Positions 1 to 9,023 of a DNA stretch of 64,000 nt are shown here, piece by piece. Below the pieces are notes generated by a model. The model did no database searches. It saw only the letters and a list, made by a program, of their open reading frames with translations, and was not told the origin of the DNA. Where the stretch lies: the NCBI GenBank assembly GCA_002633025.1, contig NMRB01000149.1, positions 140,515 to 204,514 on the forward strand. Direction: 5' to 3'. The DNA is from Notospermus geniculatus. Lineage: Eukaryota > Nemertea > Pilidiophora > Heteronemertea > Lineidae. The number at the start of each line of letters is the position of its first letter. Position 1 is the stretch's first letter. The translations under genes and the position numbers were made by a program.

Positions 1-383
1 GGGTGTTTAGCCTAATCAGCGTACAAATTCTGCATTACACAGGTTAAAGGCCTAGAAAACTATTGTTCTGCTTTCTGTATGCTGCCTGATCTCTGGCATT
101 TACCCACAAGATGATCACACGCGTCTAACTTTCCTGCGTCTCAGTGTGCGAGGACAAAAGAAAGTGTTGGACAAATTCTAGACAAGCCTGCCTGATCGTT
201 TAACTTTTCCTTTGTGCTCTTGGGCTTAGACGCAGGAAAGTTGTACGCGTGTGATTATCCTGCGGGTAAACCCCTCTGGTGAAGCACCATACAGACATCA
301 GACAATAGTTTTCTAGGCCTTTAACCTGTGTAATGCAGAATTTGTACGCTGATCACGCTAAACACCCTTTATGAATATGGCCC
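1..383. mobile_element. fold-back (MITE-like) element, left end possibly cut by the window
   Basis: Bases 1-67 reappear as a near-perfect inverted copy at 301-367, and the interior is also largely palindromic (for example 108-148 against 222-260). It is non-coding. The right edge reads CACCCTTTATGAATATGGCCC, like the ends of other fold-backs in this window (36444, 44313). No target duplication can be read because the left end may lie upstream. Confidence 0.75.
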
Positions 384-610
384 ATAGTCTTCATAATCAG
401 GTGGGCGTGTTGCTGGTTTATCGAGATAAGAGGAATTTGTAGCTGTTTTCCTATTATTTTCATTCTCTCAGCTATTGGCTGCACTATGGAGTTGTGGACG
501 CCACAAAATGCAGGCCTACGTATTTCCTTTTCCATGTAATGGGCTAAAGATACCGTTACTGTCTTGCCTTCGTAACTGTAAAAATTATCAACATTCACGA
601 AATCTCTTAC

Positions 611-763
611 CTGCGGCATCGAATTTGAGCGTGGTGACGCAGTCTGTGTATCGATTGTTGTCACAGGTTTGCGACTGAGGTGGGTAGAACATGCATTCCG
701 CCTCATCTGACCAGGTCCCGGCTGACTTGGTCGCTTGACAGATGCTACACTTAATAGACTCGC
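611..763 (-). CDS. exon 2 of Ly6-like gene: cysteine-rich
   Basis: 153 nt, phase 1 in and out, flanked by a pyrimidine-rich TTTTTCAG acceptor and a GTAAGAG donor. It is open over 50 codons with five Cys in Ly6-like spacing (KCSIC ... AEC ... TCDNN ... DCVTT). Confidence 0.6.
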
Positions 764-1764
764 CTGAAAAATGCGAAAAAAAGTTTATTTTAGTAGCTGC
801 GAATGCATAGAACTATATAGTCACGTTACACGGTCACGCCATTCACAGAAAGGGGTTCGTGACAGGCACTGTGACTGCATCCCAGGTTAGTGAAAAATTT
901 CTGATCATTCATTATTAATACATACATGTAACCGTATTATAAAAGCCGGAATTTTGAGATTGTGCCAGCTACATGTATGTTAGGCCAACAGCTAACCACA
1001 TTGGGCGGTATTCTAGAAGCTTCCTTAACTCTAAGGGGATCTTTAGCTACATGTATTTTTGCAGGGCAAAATACAAAGGCTTAAAGTGGCCTTAGAGTTA
1101 GAATCTACCAATCGTACAGACGAATGTTTGCATGTGACTGCTCGTGACATTACAATCAAGGACAGATGAGTATTTGCAAAAGAATTGACCTATTGTGTAC
1201 AATGTTGAGTCAGGAGTTCAGCTCGGAACTTCGGATCTCATTTTGGTCGGCAACTTTCCATTTTTTCGTAGCAATTTATACGACACTCAATCGTTGGACC
1301 ACTTAGTGCACTGGCGATGGGAGAGTTTGACGTGCACAAAAGATCGAACGATGACGTTGTTGACGCATTTTTGACTAGCTATCTTTTTTTCGAAAAGGTT
1401 TGTGGGTATTGGGTAAAATTGTAGTTATACAGTCTACACAGTGTAGGCCTACATGTGTGTGGGGGTGAAGAGTTTGGCTTGTACAAAATAGAACGAAGGA
1501 CTCACTGTATAGATAGAAGTATATAATCTTTGCACAGAAGACAAAAAAAGTGAAAGCAAGGAAAAGTGAGAAAACATACATGCACATGTACTTGTGCATG
1601 TACAAAGTTAGAAGATGAAGGAAAACCAAAGACATGATACTCTATAGGCCGGAGAGGACAAAACTGAAGGTGAAATTCTACTCACCCGTTTGAAACAGTG
1701 ACGACATTGTTATCAGAACTGCAGTCGCGAAAACCAGTCGACTCTCATCCATGACTGCCTCCAT
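611..1764 (-). CDS. secreted Ly6/uPAR-like cysteine-rich protein, 3' part missing
   Basis: Two minus-strand exons in matching phase 1 form the start of a secreted protein. The first (1764-1686) encodes a 26-residue leader with a hydrophobic core (LVFATAVLITM); a second ATG at 1752 could also serve. It ends G|gtgag. The second (763-611) follows a TTTTTCAG acceptor, encodes 50 residues and ends G|gtaaga. It has five cysteines: a CxxC pair near its start (KCSIC), one after a Trp (WSDEAEC), then TCDNN and DCVTT. Early CxxC and a Cys-x-Thr strand are typical of Ly6/uPAR three-finger domains, which need further cysteines; these would lie in a later exon not recognised here, probably beyond position 1. 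If the donor at 610 is not used, the frame stops after seven more codons. Partner and role are unknown; the family assignment is tentative. Confidence 0.5.
764..1685 (-). other. intron of the Ly6-like gene
   Basis: About 920 bp between the signal-peptide exon and the cysteine exon. I see only AT-rich sequence with scattered TACATGTA motifs and no convincing extra exon. Confidence 0.45.
1686..1764 (-). CDS. exon 1 of Ly6-like gene: signal peptide
   Basis: ATG at 1764 opens 26 codons plus one base with a hydrophobic stretch, ending at a GGTGAG donor (1685-1684). Phase 1 matches the acceptor at 764-766. The cleavage region would be near SSLFQTG. Confidence 0.55.
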
Positions 1765-2953
1765 GCGATGAACAATCAGTCTTGGACACAACTGGCTTCA
1801 AGACCTCCCGGATGGTCTCGGCGAGCTGAGATGTGGATATAACTGGTAAGGAACGTCAGCGACATTTATAATGACAAGCAGCCAAGAACTTTTGCGTTCG
1901 CGACCCGGGATAATCCCTGAAGTTATAAGTATATCGTTGGCGGAGGGGATTTTCTTAATGAGGCGTATCTTAGGTACCCCGAAGAAGGATTGCCTCCCCC
2001 TACACCGTCTGGCAGTCCATGTTGCAATATTTATTTTAGGTGCCAAACGCACCTGTAAACATTGTTCTAAATGACCTGATAATTTCTACCTTTTTTTACA
2101 ATGCGTGAGTTTGCAGAGTGTATGTTCTTGGCAAATGGATCCCCCTAGTAGCCTACGCTTCGATCCGAATGCAATGGAAGCAAGAAAGAGTACGCGCTGA
2201 GGTAACAGCAAGAGTGGCCCCCAGAAAGGTGAATGTCCCCTTCAACTCCTTCAATCGTTCAGTGACGTGATTGGGGTGATACCAATTCCCTGGGAAATTC
2301 AACCATGCACAAAATGTTTTGTGGTTGAACTATTCTGTAAGAAATACAAAATCCTTACTTTTTAATACAGGTCTTGGCGACATCCTTTCCTTTCGCACCG
2401 GTACAGACCATGTAATGACTAATAAGCGAAATGTACTTTAGAACCATATGGAACATCTCGTGATTTACCATCAAAAAGGAAATGGACACAAGACGGATGC
2501 TATCCTAAATGCTAATCATACGGTATTATAGCTAATGTCGTATCCGAGATTATCCCACATCGGGACAAAACATACATAATCCTCCAGAGCAAAGTGCAAG
2601 TACTAAGTAGCTTTTCGAGTGACTCGCATAGTGTCCCGCAGAAGCAGGTTTTTGCTTGTCGCACAGGCAACTTTGATGAAATCCCTCAAAATACTGCCTA
2701 ATTTTCGATGGATGGTAACAGCAAGAAGCAGGAGAGAGAAATCCTCTCAGAAAGCAAGACTTGGCATTTAGTTTTTAAAAGCTAATTTCAATATTTTGGA
2801 GACACATCAATGAAGCTATTCATCACAATTCAGTGAAATCCTACCGCCACATCTTCATGCTTACGGAGAATCACACAATCATCGCCATGTCCTGGAGTTC
2901 CAAAAAAGAAACGATGATACGAATGTAGTAGGCCTACAGGTACAGCATTTTGC
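1765..2953. other. intergenic spacer, nothing recognised
   Basis: It lies between two minus-strand genes and should hold the promoter of the Ly6-like gene. Short ORFs on both strands lack codon structure or known motifs. Confidence 0.4.
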
Positions 2954-2959
2954 TTTATT
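2954..2959 (-). terminator. poly(A) signal AATAAA of the PLAC-like gene
   Basis: TTTATT on the plus strand reads AATAAA on the minus strand, 85 nt past the stop codon of the terminal exon. Confidence 0.55.
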
Positions 2960-3043
2960 CATCGTGCCTTACAATTTGTCACATTGCCACACAAAACTGT
3001 ACAATCGTAAAACATGGAGATGACAGATGATATTTTACGGACT

Positions 3044-3232
3044 CTACTTGGATGGCTTTGTGGTGCAAGTTGCACAGCAATCTTCGTAGAAGACTTCCAA
3101 CTTGCACATCTTCGGATTCTCCTGGAATTTCTCCTTACAGGTCCCCATTTTTCTATTTTTTAACTGAAACGTCGTGTTTTTGGAGTCTTTGCAAGTCTTT
3201 ATCGGCACTCCTTTGCAAGTTTTACAGCATTT
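3044..3232 (-). CDS. exon 9 (B4), PLAC-like gene, terminal
   Basis: 189 nt including the TAG stop (3046-3044). It is the most diverged B copy (KCCKTCKG, TCKDSKN, MGTC, KMC, DCCATC) and ends TTKPSK. In place of a donor the frame runs to the stop, and an AATAAA follows 85 nt downstream. Confidence 0.8.
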   Translation of the reverse strand, partial: KCCKTCKGVPIKTCKDSKNTTFQLKNRKMGTCKEKFQENPKMCKLEVFYEDCCATCTTKPSK

Positions 3233-6200
3233 CTGGAATGAAAAGAACGATGAACAGTGAGTGTATCGTTCATCAGCTCTCGTGATATCGGTTTGCCGGG
3301 TTGAATCAACACCCCCCTTAAGTGCAATTCTTTACGTAGCAGGTCTTTGGGTCCACTACACTTTTTAAATGTTACCTACCTTTCTATAGAATTCGAAGTT
3401 GCACAGGTACCCAGAGCTGTCGCAGCTGCGGTCCTCGTCTCCATAGGGGCAATCTCAAAAAGGGAATTTTATAATCAGGAAAATCAATCACCACACACGG
3501 AAACAATTTGTTCAAAAGGTGCTCAAGCACCCATTCAACTTGCGCTGTTCGGAACTAACCCCCAACCCTGAGACAAGGACTCTTCAATTTTTTTTCAAAA
3601 CATGAATTTCAGTTGCCTGTGACTCTGAACTAGTCTAAAAATTCCCATCCTCGCACCCAGGGTCTTCACAACCAGCTCCCCTACTCGCGCTTGGTTTCTT
3701 TAGGGAGGGTACGACCGTAAATGACCTGAGATTCTCAGGATGAAAAATTCCATGATTCGCACTTTCTAAAATATCTTGAATATGATTAATTCCTTCGAAT
3801 ATCACGATAATCGAAAGTTAGCATCTGGTTGTTACCATCGGGTAACAAAATGATGCTTGAAAAAGCATTTGAGTGAAAAACCGGACCAGAAATCTCAGAA
3901 TACCACGTGATTCTAACTAAGTTTGTCAATAAACATTGCTATTATTCAAATTACGGGGTCTTTCTGTTGCAAAATAATGTATAGATGATTAGACGTACCA
4001 AGGTCCGGTGTGGTGCATGTCCTGCAACATTTCTCAACGAAGAACTTTTGGTCGCACAGATATGGTTTCTCCCGACGTATCTGCTTACATGTACCCCATT
4101 TCTTATTGTCTAGCTCCCATTTCGACGATTTTCTGTCTTGGCAGTCCTTTGGCCCCACTCCTCTGCAGGTCTTACAGCATTTCTGGAATATGATAATGAT
4201 CGAGTTTACAGTGCAGTGTTTATCATCAGTTTGGTCAATTTGGGTACGTAAAGTCTGCTGGAATGAGGTAAAGACTCATTTCTTCAGAAGATCTTATTCA
4301 GATAGAAGCAAAGGGGAAGTCATGATTATTTTTGGATATTACCTGTACCTACCTTTCTATAGAATTCGAAGTTGCACATGAATCCAGAGCTGTCGCAGCC
4401 TTTTTCTTGGTCTCCCTTTGGACAGTCTTAAAATAGATCAGACAAATGTTATAGCATACACTAATACATGTGCATGTGCATGTAATTCCGTAGTGCATTT
4501 TATGTAGTCTTCATTTTTATGTGTATTATACATGTAGATATAGCTCTGAGGTTATTTATTTTAGAGTACATGTACATGTATTGCATTTCAGTGCATGTTG
4601 CTTTATGATCATTCATTTTTTTCAGTGAAATAATACTAAAATTACTCTAAAATGGAGAGTAGGTTGTCCTGAATGCTGAGGTTAATCAGAATGATTCGAT
4701 ATAGGACTAAGAAATTTCCAAGTCACTAACTTACTTAATGTACTTTCTGACTTACAACGGTAACAAATCAATCATGGATTACAATTGGTTCAAAAAGTGC
4801 TTTTGCACCTTCCTTTGCACCTTTCCTTCGGACGATCATTATATATTCGTCAAACTGCTTGACCAACACGACAGACACAAACACAAACTGTTTCGATGGT
4901 CTATTTTTAAACTCACCAGGATCTGGTGTGGTGCATGTCCTGCAACATTTCTCAGCAAAGAACTTGTAGTTGCACAGGCTTTGATCCTCCTGGAATTGCT
5001 GCTTACATGTGCCCCATTTCTTATTGTTTAGCTGCCATCTCGACCCAGAGTCTTGGCAATCCTTTGGCGCCACACCCTTGCAGGTCTTACAGCATTTCTG
5101 GAAATACAAATTCATGTAGGCCTAATTAAAAGAGCCAGCAACAATGCACTGTTCATCTGCATCTAATGGAGTGTTGTTCTTATGTGATAAAAAAGCGAAG
5201 ATACAAAGCGAAGAGAAGAAACCTTTTTAAAAAAATGCTACTCACCTTTCTGTAGAATTCAAAGTTGCACATGAACCCAGAGCTGTCGCAGCCTTTTCCT
5301 TGGTCTCCCTTTGGGCAGTCTTAAAAGGGAATGAACCAGACAAATCACCACAAATCACTAGCCGGAGCACGTCAACCGTGTTACGGTGCAACTCTGGAAT
5401 TGTTGCAACTCTGGAAGTGCTGTTGCAACTCTGGAATTGCAACTATGGAAGTAACTAGTTATACAAGTGTCTAAAAGATGTCACATGTGTAGCGTCATGT
5501 CGACTCCGGAATTTACATGTACTGTACAGCTATCAAGTATTAGGTAAGCAACCTGAATACACAATGATGCAGCTGACGTCTGCAGAAACCGTCTCGCGGA
5601 TATCACCTGAGGAGCGGGAGTTTCATACCACGACAAACTCCAGGAAAACAGGTTGCTCAAGGGAGCATTGATACCATTCACGATACATCATTACATCTAC
5701 ATGTCACACTGTCCGCAAGAATGCGTCATACATTCCGTTACAGACATAAACNCTTTGCACCTTTCCTTCGGACGATCATTATATATTCATCAAACTGCTT
5801 GACCAACACGACAGACACAAACACAAACTGTTTCGATGGTCTATTTTTAAACTCACCAGGGTCTGGTGTGGTGCATGTACTGCAACATTTCTCAGCAAAG
5901 AACTTGTAGTTGCACAGGCTTTGATCCTCCTGGAATTGCTGCTTACATGTGCCCCATTTCTTATTGTTTAGTTGCCATCTCGACCCAGAGTCTTGGCAAT
6001 CCTTTGGCGCCACACCCTTGCAGGTCTTACAGCATTTCTGGAAATACAAATTCATGTAGGCCTAATTAAAAGAGCCAGCAACAATGCACTGTTCATCTGC
6101 ATCTATAAATGGAGTGTTGTTCTTATGTGATAAAAAAGCGAAGATACAAAGCGAAGAGAAGAAACCTTTTTAAAAAAATGCTACTCACCTTTCTGTAGAA

Positions 6201-6859
6201 TTCAAAGTTGCACATGAACCCAGAGCTGTCGCAGCCTTTTCCTTGGTCTCCCTTTGGGCAGTCTTAAAAGGGAATGAACCAGACAAACCACCACAAATCA
6301 CTAGCCGGAGCACGTCAACCGGAATCTGATTGGTCAAACTGGATGACGTCAAGATGTAAACATCGAGCACGTACATGTACACGTAACTAATTTTCGATGG
6401 CTCATTTCATGAGAACTTCGATTTTTTACAGCGTTAAATGGTTCTATACGCTATATCCAGTCGTTGGGCGTCTCGAAATTTGCAATCAAAGGCCACGCCT
6501 TGTAAGATTCAAGGTTCTCACATTACCTACGGAGCCGAGCTGATAAGCTATAAGGTAGCGTGATTTTAGAATTACAAAGTGCCTGCAAAGTTTACGAATT
6601 TTATCAAAATCAAGTTGCTGTGAGTACGCATTAGTAACTATGCATGCATAACCAAGTGACAGTATGGAAAAGAGAAATTGCTGAAGAATACATGTAAGCG
6701 CCCAAACTGTGATGGAATGAAAACATTTTTAAAATTCATTCAGTTATGCATGTCAACTTAAAACTACCAGTACCGGTAACATGAAATCGGACTTATATTA
6801 CCGGGATCTCCACCCATTATGGCCACAATCAAAGCACATATAACGACTATCTTCATCAT
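3044..6859 (-). CDS. secreted protein with four tandem pairs of six-cysteine PLAC/ShK-like modules
   Basis: Complete nine-exon minus-strand gene, 362 codons by my splicing. Exons: 6859-6802 (signal peptide), then four A-B pairs: A 6262-6189, 5319-5246, 4426-4353, 3453-3380 (74 nt each); B 6037-5857, 5097-4917, 4182-3999, 3232-3044. Junctions are GT-AG and phases repeat exactly (A 1 to 0, B 0 to 1). Each A exon starts DCP and ends NFEFYRK; each B exon starts KCC. A plus the start of B gives one six-Cys module ending CCKTC; the rest of B gives a second with a D-C-x-D start, GTC and a CC-x-TC end. That spacing resembles PLAC domains of ADAMTS/papilin proteins and, more loosely, ShK domains. No catalytic domain is present. 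The protein is probably extracellular; its function is unknown. The second A-B pair sits beside an N and may be an assembly duplicate. Confidence 0.8.
3380..3453 (-). CDS. exon 8 (A4), PLAC-like gene
   Basis: 74 nt, start DCPYGDEDRSCDSSGY, end NFEFYRK, acceptor GAG, donor GTAGGTA. It is the most diverged A copy but keeps every cysteine. Confidence 0.8.
3999..4182 (-). CDS. exon 7 (B3), PLAC-like gene
   Basis: 184 nt, one codon longer than B1 and B2. It keeps all cysteines (KCCKTC, DCQD, WGTC, YLC, EKCCRTC) with many substitutions between them, which indicates protein-level selection. Confidence 0.8.
4353..4426 (-). CDS. exon 6 (A3), PLAC-like gene
   Basis: 74 nt, DCPKGDQEKGCDSSGF start and NFEFYRK end, donor GTAGGT. 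It is an older, diverged copy: only the exon, not the flanking intron, resembles the others. Confidence 0.8.
4917..5097 (-). CDS. exon 5 (B2), PLAC-like gene
   Basis: 181 nt, nearly identical to B1 but with the regular CCRTC ending. Donor is G|gtgagt and acceptor is TTTCCAG. Confidence 0.8.
5246..5319 (-). CDS. exon 4 (A2), PLAC-like gene
   Basis: 74 nt, encoding the same 25 residues as exon A1 with the same splice sites. The near-identity extends into the introns, which points to a very recent duplication or an assembly duplicate. Confidence 0.75.
5391..5455. repeat. short tandem repeat GTTGCAACTCTGGAA
   Basis: Three to four imperfect copies of a unit near 15-20 bp, inside an intron of the PLAC-like gene. 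Confidence 0.6.
5857..6037 (-). CDS. exon 3 (B1), PLAC-like gene
   Basis: 181 nt. It begins KCCKTCKG, continues with DCQDSGSRW, NNKKWGTC, SLCNYKFFAEKCC and ends TTPDP. It differs from B2 by one visible amino acid: Ser replaces Arg between the closing CC and TC. Confidence 0.8.
6189..6262 (-). CDS. exon 2 (A1), PLAC-like gene
   Basis: 74 nt: AAG acceptor, then 25 residues from DCPKGDQGKGCDSSG to FYRK, donor GTGAGT. It carries three Cys of the first module of a repeat; the closing CCKTC is in the next exon. Confidence 0.8.
6802..6859 (-). CDS. exon 1, PLAC-like gene: signal peptide
   Basis: Starts with two consecutive ATG codons (6859 and 6856) and encodes a short basic start plus a hydrophobic core (KIVVICALIVAIMGG), ending G|gtaat in phase 1. 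This phase fits every A-type exon downstream. Either Met could be the start; the family gives no guide. Confidence 0.75.
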
Positions 6860-8871
6860 GTTGGTACACTTGCTCCTCCGATGGGGTGCGATGGATTCCA
6901 GCTGAATACGGCCTTTTAAATGTTATGCTACCGCAGCCATCCTCGATTACTCATGTCATCAAACTGCAGGACGTTCATTTGATGATACATTCCGGTAAAG
7001 GGAAAATGGCCGAGGGACAAGGTCGCTAAGCCGAACTGTCGAAGATCGATAGGCCAATAAATTTGTCCTTGGAATAATGTTGCCCTGCTCTTTCATCGGA
7101 GATGGTAAGTGTGTAATATAGGTGAATATTGTAGACTCCTGATTAAATTGAGTGGGTGAAGTTCACTTTATTTCCCACGGCACTACACAAGGATTGAGCA
7201 GGTGGTAAAAGAGCTCATCCACAATCGATATCCACTCTAACCCATGTTCGTTCATCCTAAAATGTTACAGAGCAGTCCTGAAACAACACACATGTCACTA
7301 GAAGGGATAAAGCAAGTTGTTCATCTCACTTGTTGAACAACTTGACGCCTACTGTGCAGCTGCATGTACCCTCTGGGTGAATCGATCATTCCAGCAATAT
7401 TTCACTTAATCTTGTTGCCGGACAGATATACTTGATGATTTCATGCGTATTCATGTAGTGGTGGCATCCACACGTTCAACCGGAAAAGCCCGTGATTTTC
7501 AGTTCGGGAGGCCGAATGTCACAGCATCAAAAATGTCACCAGGAATTCTATCGAAGCTTGGTTTTTCTGAATGGTATTTTTAGCCGTGGAGTTCTGAGGA
7601 ATGATTACGGGGATGATTAGCCATATGTACATGGGTAGGCCTACATGATTTTGCAGTACATGTATTTTGTACTTAGCCTATGTACATGTACGTACAACAA
7701 GATGACGATGATGATACAGGTACATTTATTCTATAAAATTACAAATGAAACGCAACGAATGTTGCTTCAGTTTAGAAGGGTCAGTGCAAAGCTTGTATCC
7801 TTTGTCGTTTTTACTTTGTAGCTACAATTTTGCGGAGACATGATCGGGAAAATTATTTGTGAATAGTATACAGATGTTGGACAGATGACTGCATGTAAGG
7901 ATGCGTCCTTTTTAATACAAAAATTCCTATACAAGTTAGCCCCANTATAGCTTGGATCATTTCTCATCTGGCTGCCACATACCTGTAGAGGTAAAGAATC
8001 ATACATGTACATATAATCTGCACCGTGCATTCTTCCTCATCACTGCCGGAAGGAACTCCTTGTCTTCTCTTGTGGATATCTCCTCCTTTTCGTGCAGTTT
8101 TTCGGCCTAGCTCTTCGGTGAGTTTGTTGTCATTGATACATGATAGCCATCCTCCTCTCCAGTCCTCAGTTTGATTTCAATTGACCTTGTACATTGATTT
8201 ATGAGAACACTTGATCAGCTGGGCTTATGGGGTTCAAATTATACCAGATTGATGGGTCACTCGGAGCGTCTGTCATTGATACACTCCATATTGATCCTTG
8301 AATCTGGTGCCATGGTGTCATTGATCTATTGATTGACTTTGTTAGGAATCGGGCAACTGTCATGGTTGCACATCCGCTTGACAGTTATTTGTCCTTTGGC
8401 TACAGATGACACTTAAATTGGTATGGGTATATGCTCCATGACTCATTAAGCTCTGTATGCAGCAGAATTATCACAGTTCATGATCGATTCAGTGGTCCTG
8501 GTGTTCTCTTTTCCAGTGACTGTGATGGTCCTTGGGGCAGTCCAGTGTTGTCCACACTTTGAATAGGCCAACACCCCGAAAATCTACTGGTTCAGTTCTG
8601 ATTGTTTCTTACTTGCTGGACTTCCAAGAAGGTGTTCGTCTTATCGTGTCTAAAAGGTCTCCTTCGAGCCAGCTTTCAATTCACTTCCGTTTTTAGGGTC
8701 CAACATGCCGGACACCAGACAAGTTGCCTCCTTTTGCACAGCCTTTACTTTTCAGATTTTCTCAACAAAAATCCATCTGATCACTCAAGCAGACTAAAAT
8801 TTACATGAAATACGCCTAAAGGAATGTTTCTGATTGTAAATGTAATGTCAAGATTTGTTTTGTACTTTTAG
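6860..8871. other. spacer between the PLAC-like gene and the first recognised PDZ exon
   Basis: It should contain the promoter of the minus-strand gene and perhaps the 5' end of the plus-strand gene. I could not find the N-terminal half of the PDZ domain (a GFGF/GFR-type loop) here. A TTCG|GTGAGT donor near 8118, after a pyrimidine-rich stretch, could end a non-coding exon but is unsupported. One N lies at 7945. Confidence 0.4.
6913..6920 (-). promoter_or_regulatory. possible TATA-like box of the PLAC-like gene
   Basis: Minus-strand TTTAAAAG lies about 55-60 nt upstream of the first ATG (6859). Position and sequence fit a TATA box with a short 5' UTR; no start-site evidence is available. Confidence 0.25.
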
Positions 8872-9023
8872 GTGAACCCCAACAGCAAAGCTTTCAGAGA
8901 AGGAGTACAAGTGGGCGACATCATCTACAAGATAAATGGGGAGGTGGTCGATGGACTAACACTTGTCGATGCACAGAAACGCATCAAGGCTGTAGGGAAC
9001 ACACTTGAATTAGAACTCAAGAG
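8872..9023 (+). CDS. exon: C-terminal two-thirds of a PDZ domain
   Basis: 152 nt, acceptor TTTTAG, donor AG|gtaaga, phase 0 to 2. It encodes VNPNSKAFREGVQVGDI, then IYKINGE, then AQKRIKAVGNTLELELKR. This is the PDZ beta-C through beta-F segment with the usual GD-I-x-x-ING core and terminal L-x-L-x-R, most like PDZ domains of Zasp/PDLIM/synaptopodin-2 type proteins. The peptide-binding loop would be in an upstream exon I could not find. Confidence 0.88.

Larger units (their letters stand above)
4813..5378. repeat. near-identical 0.57-kb repeat, copy 1
   Basis: Covers exons B2 and A2 with their intron and flanks. It matches 5753-6321 with only a handful of differences (for example TCGTCAAACT against TCATCAAACT, and a 3-nt indel near 5163), introns included. 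Confidence 0.85.
5753..6321. repeat. near-identical 0.57-kb repeat, copy 2, beginning at an N
   Basis: Starts on the base after the single N at 5752 and ends at GTCAACCG, where it diverges from copy 1. It contains exons B1 and A1. Abutting an N suggests a contig join rather than a clean genomic duplication. Confidence 0.85.

Noticed and set aside
353-706. Minus-strand ORF of 117 codons overlapping the Ly6-like exon
   Set aside because: Reads the cysteine exon in the wrong frame and runs past its GTAAGAG donor into a fold-back.
3044-6859. Venom-type ShK toxin gene
   Set aside because: Cysteine spacing fits PLAC at least as well, the array is long, and ShK-like modules are common in non-toxin proteins.
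8461-8580. PWG after a TTTTCCAG acceptor as the missing first PDZ exon
   Set aside because: Lacks the GF loop and hits a stop in that frame before any donor.
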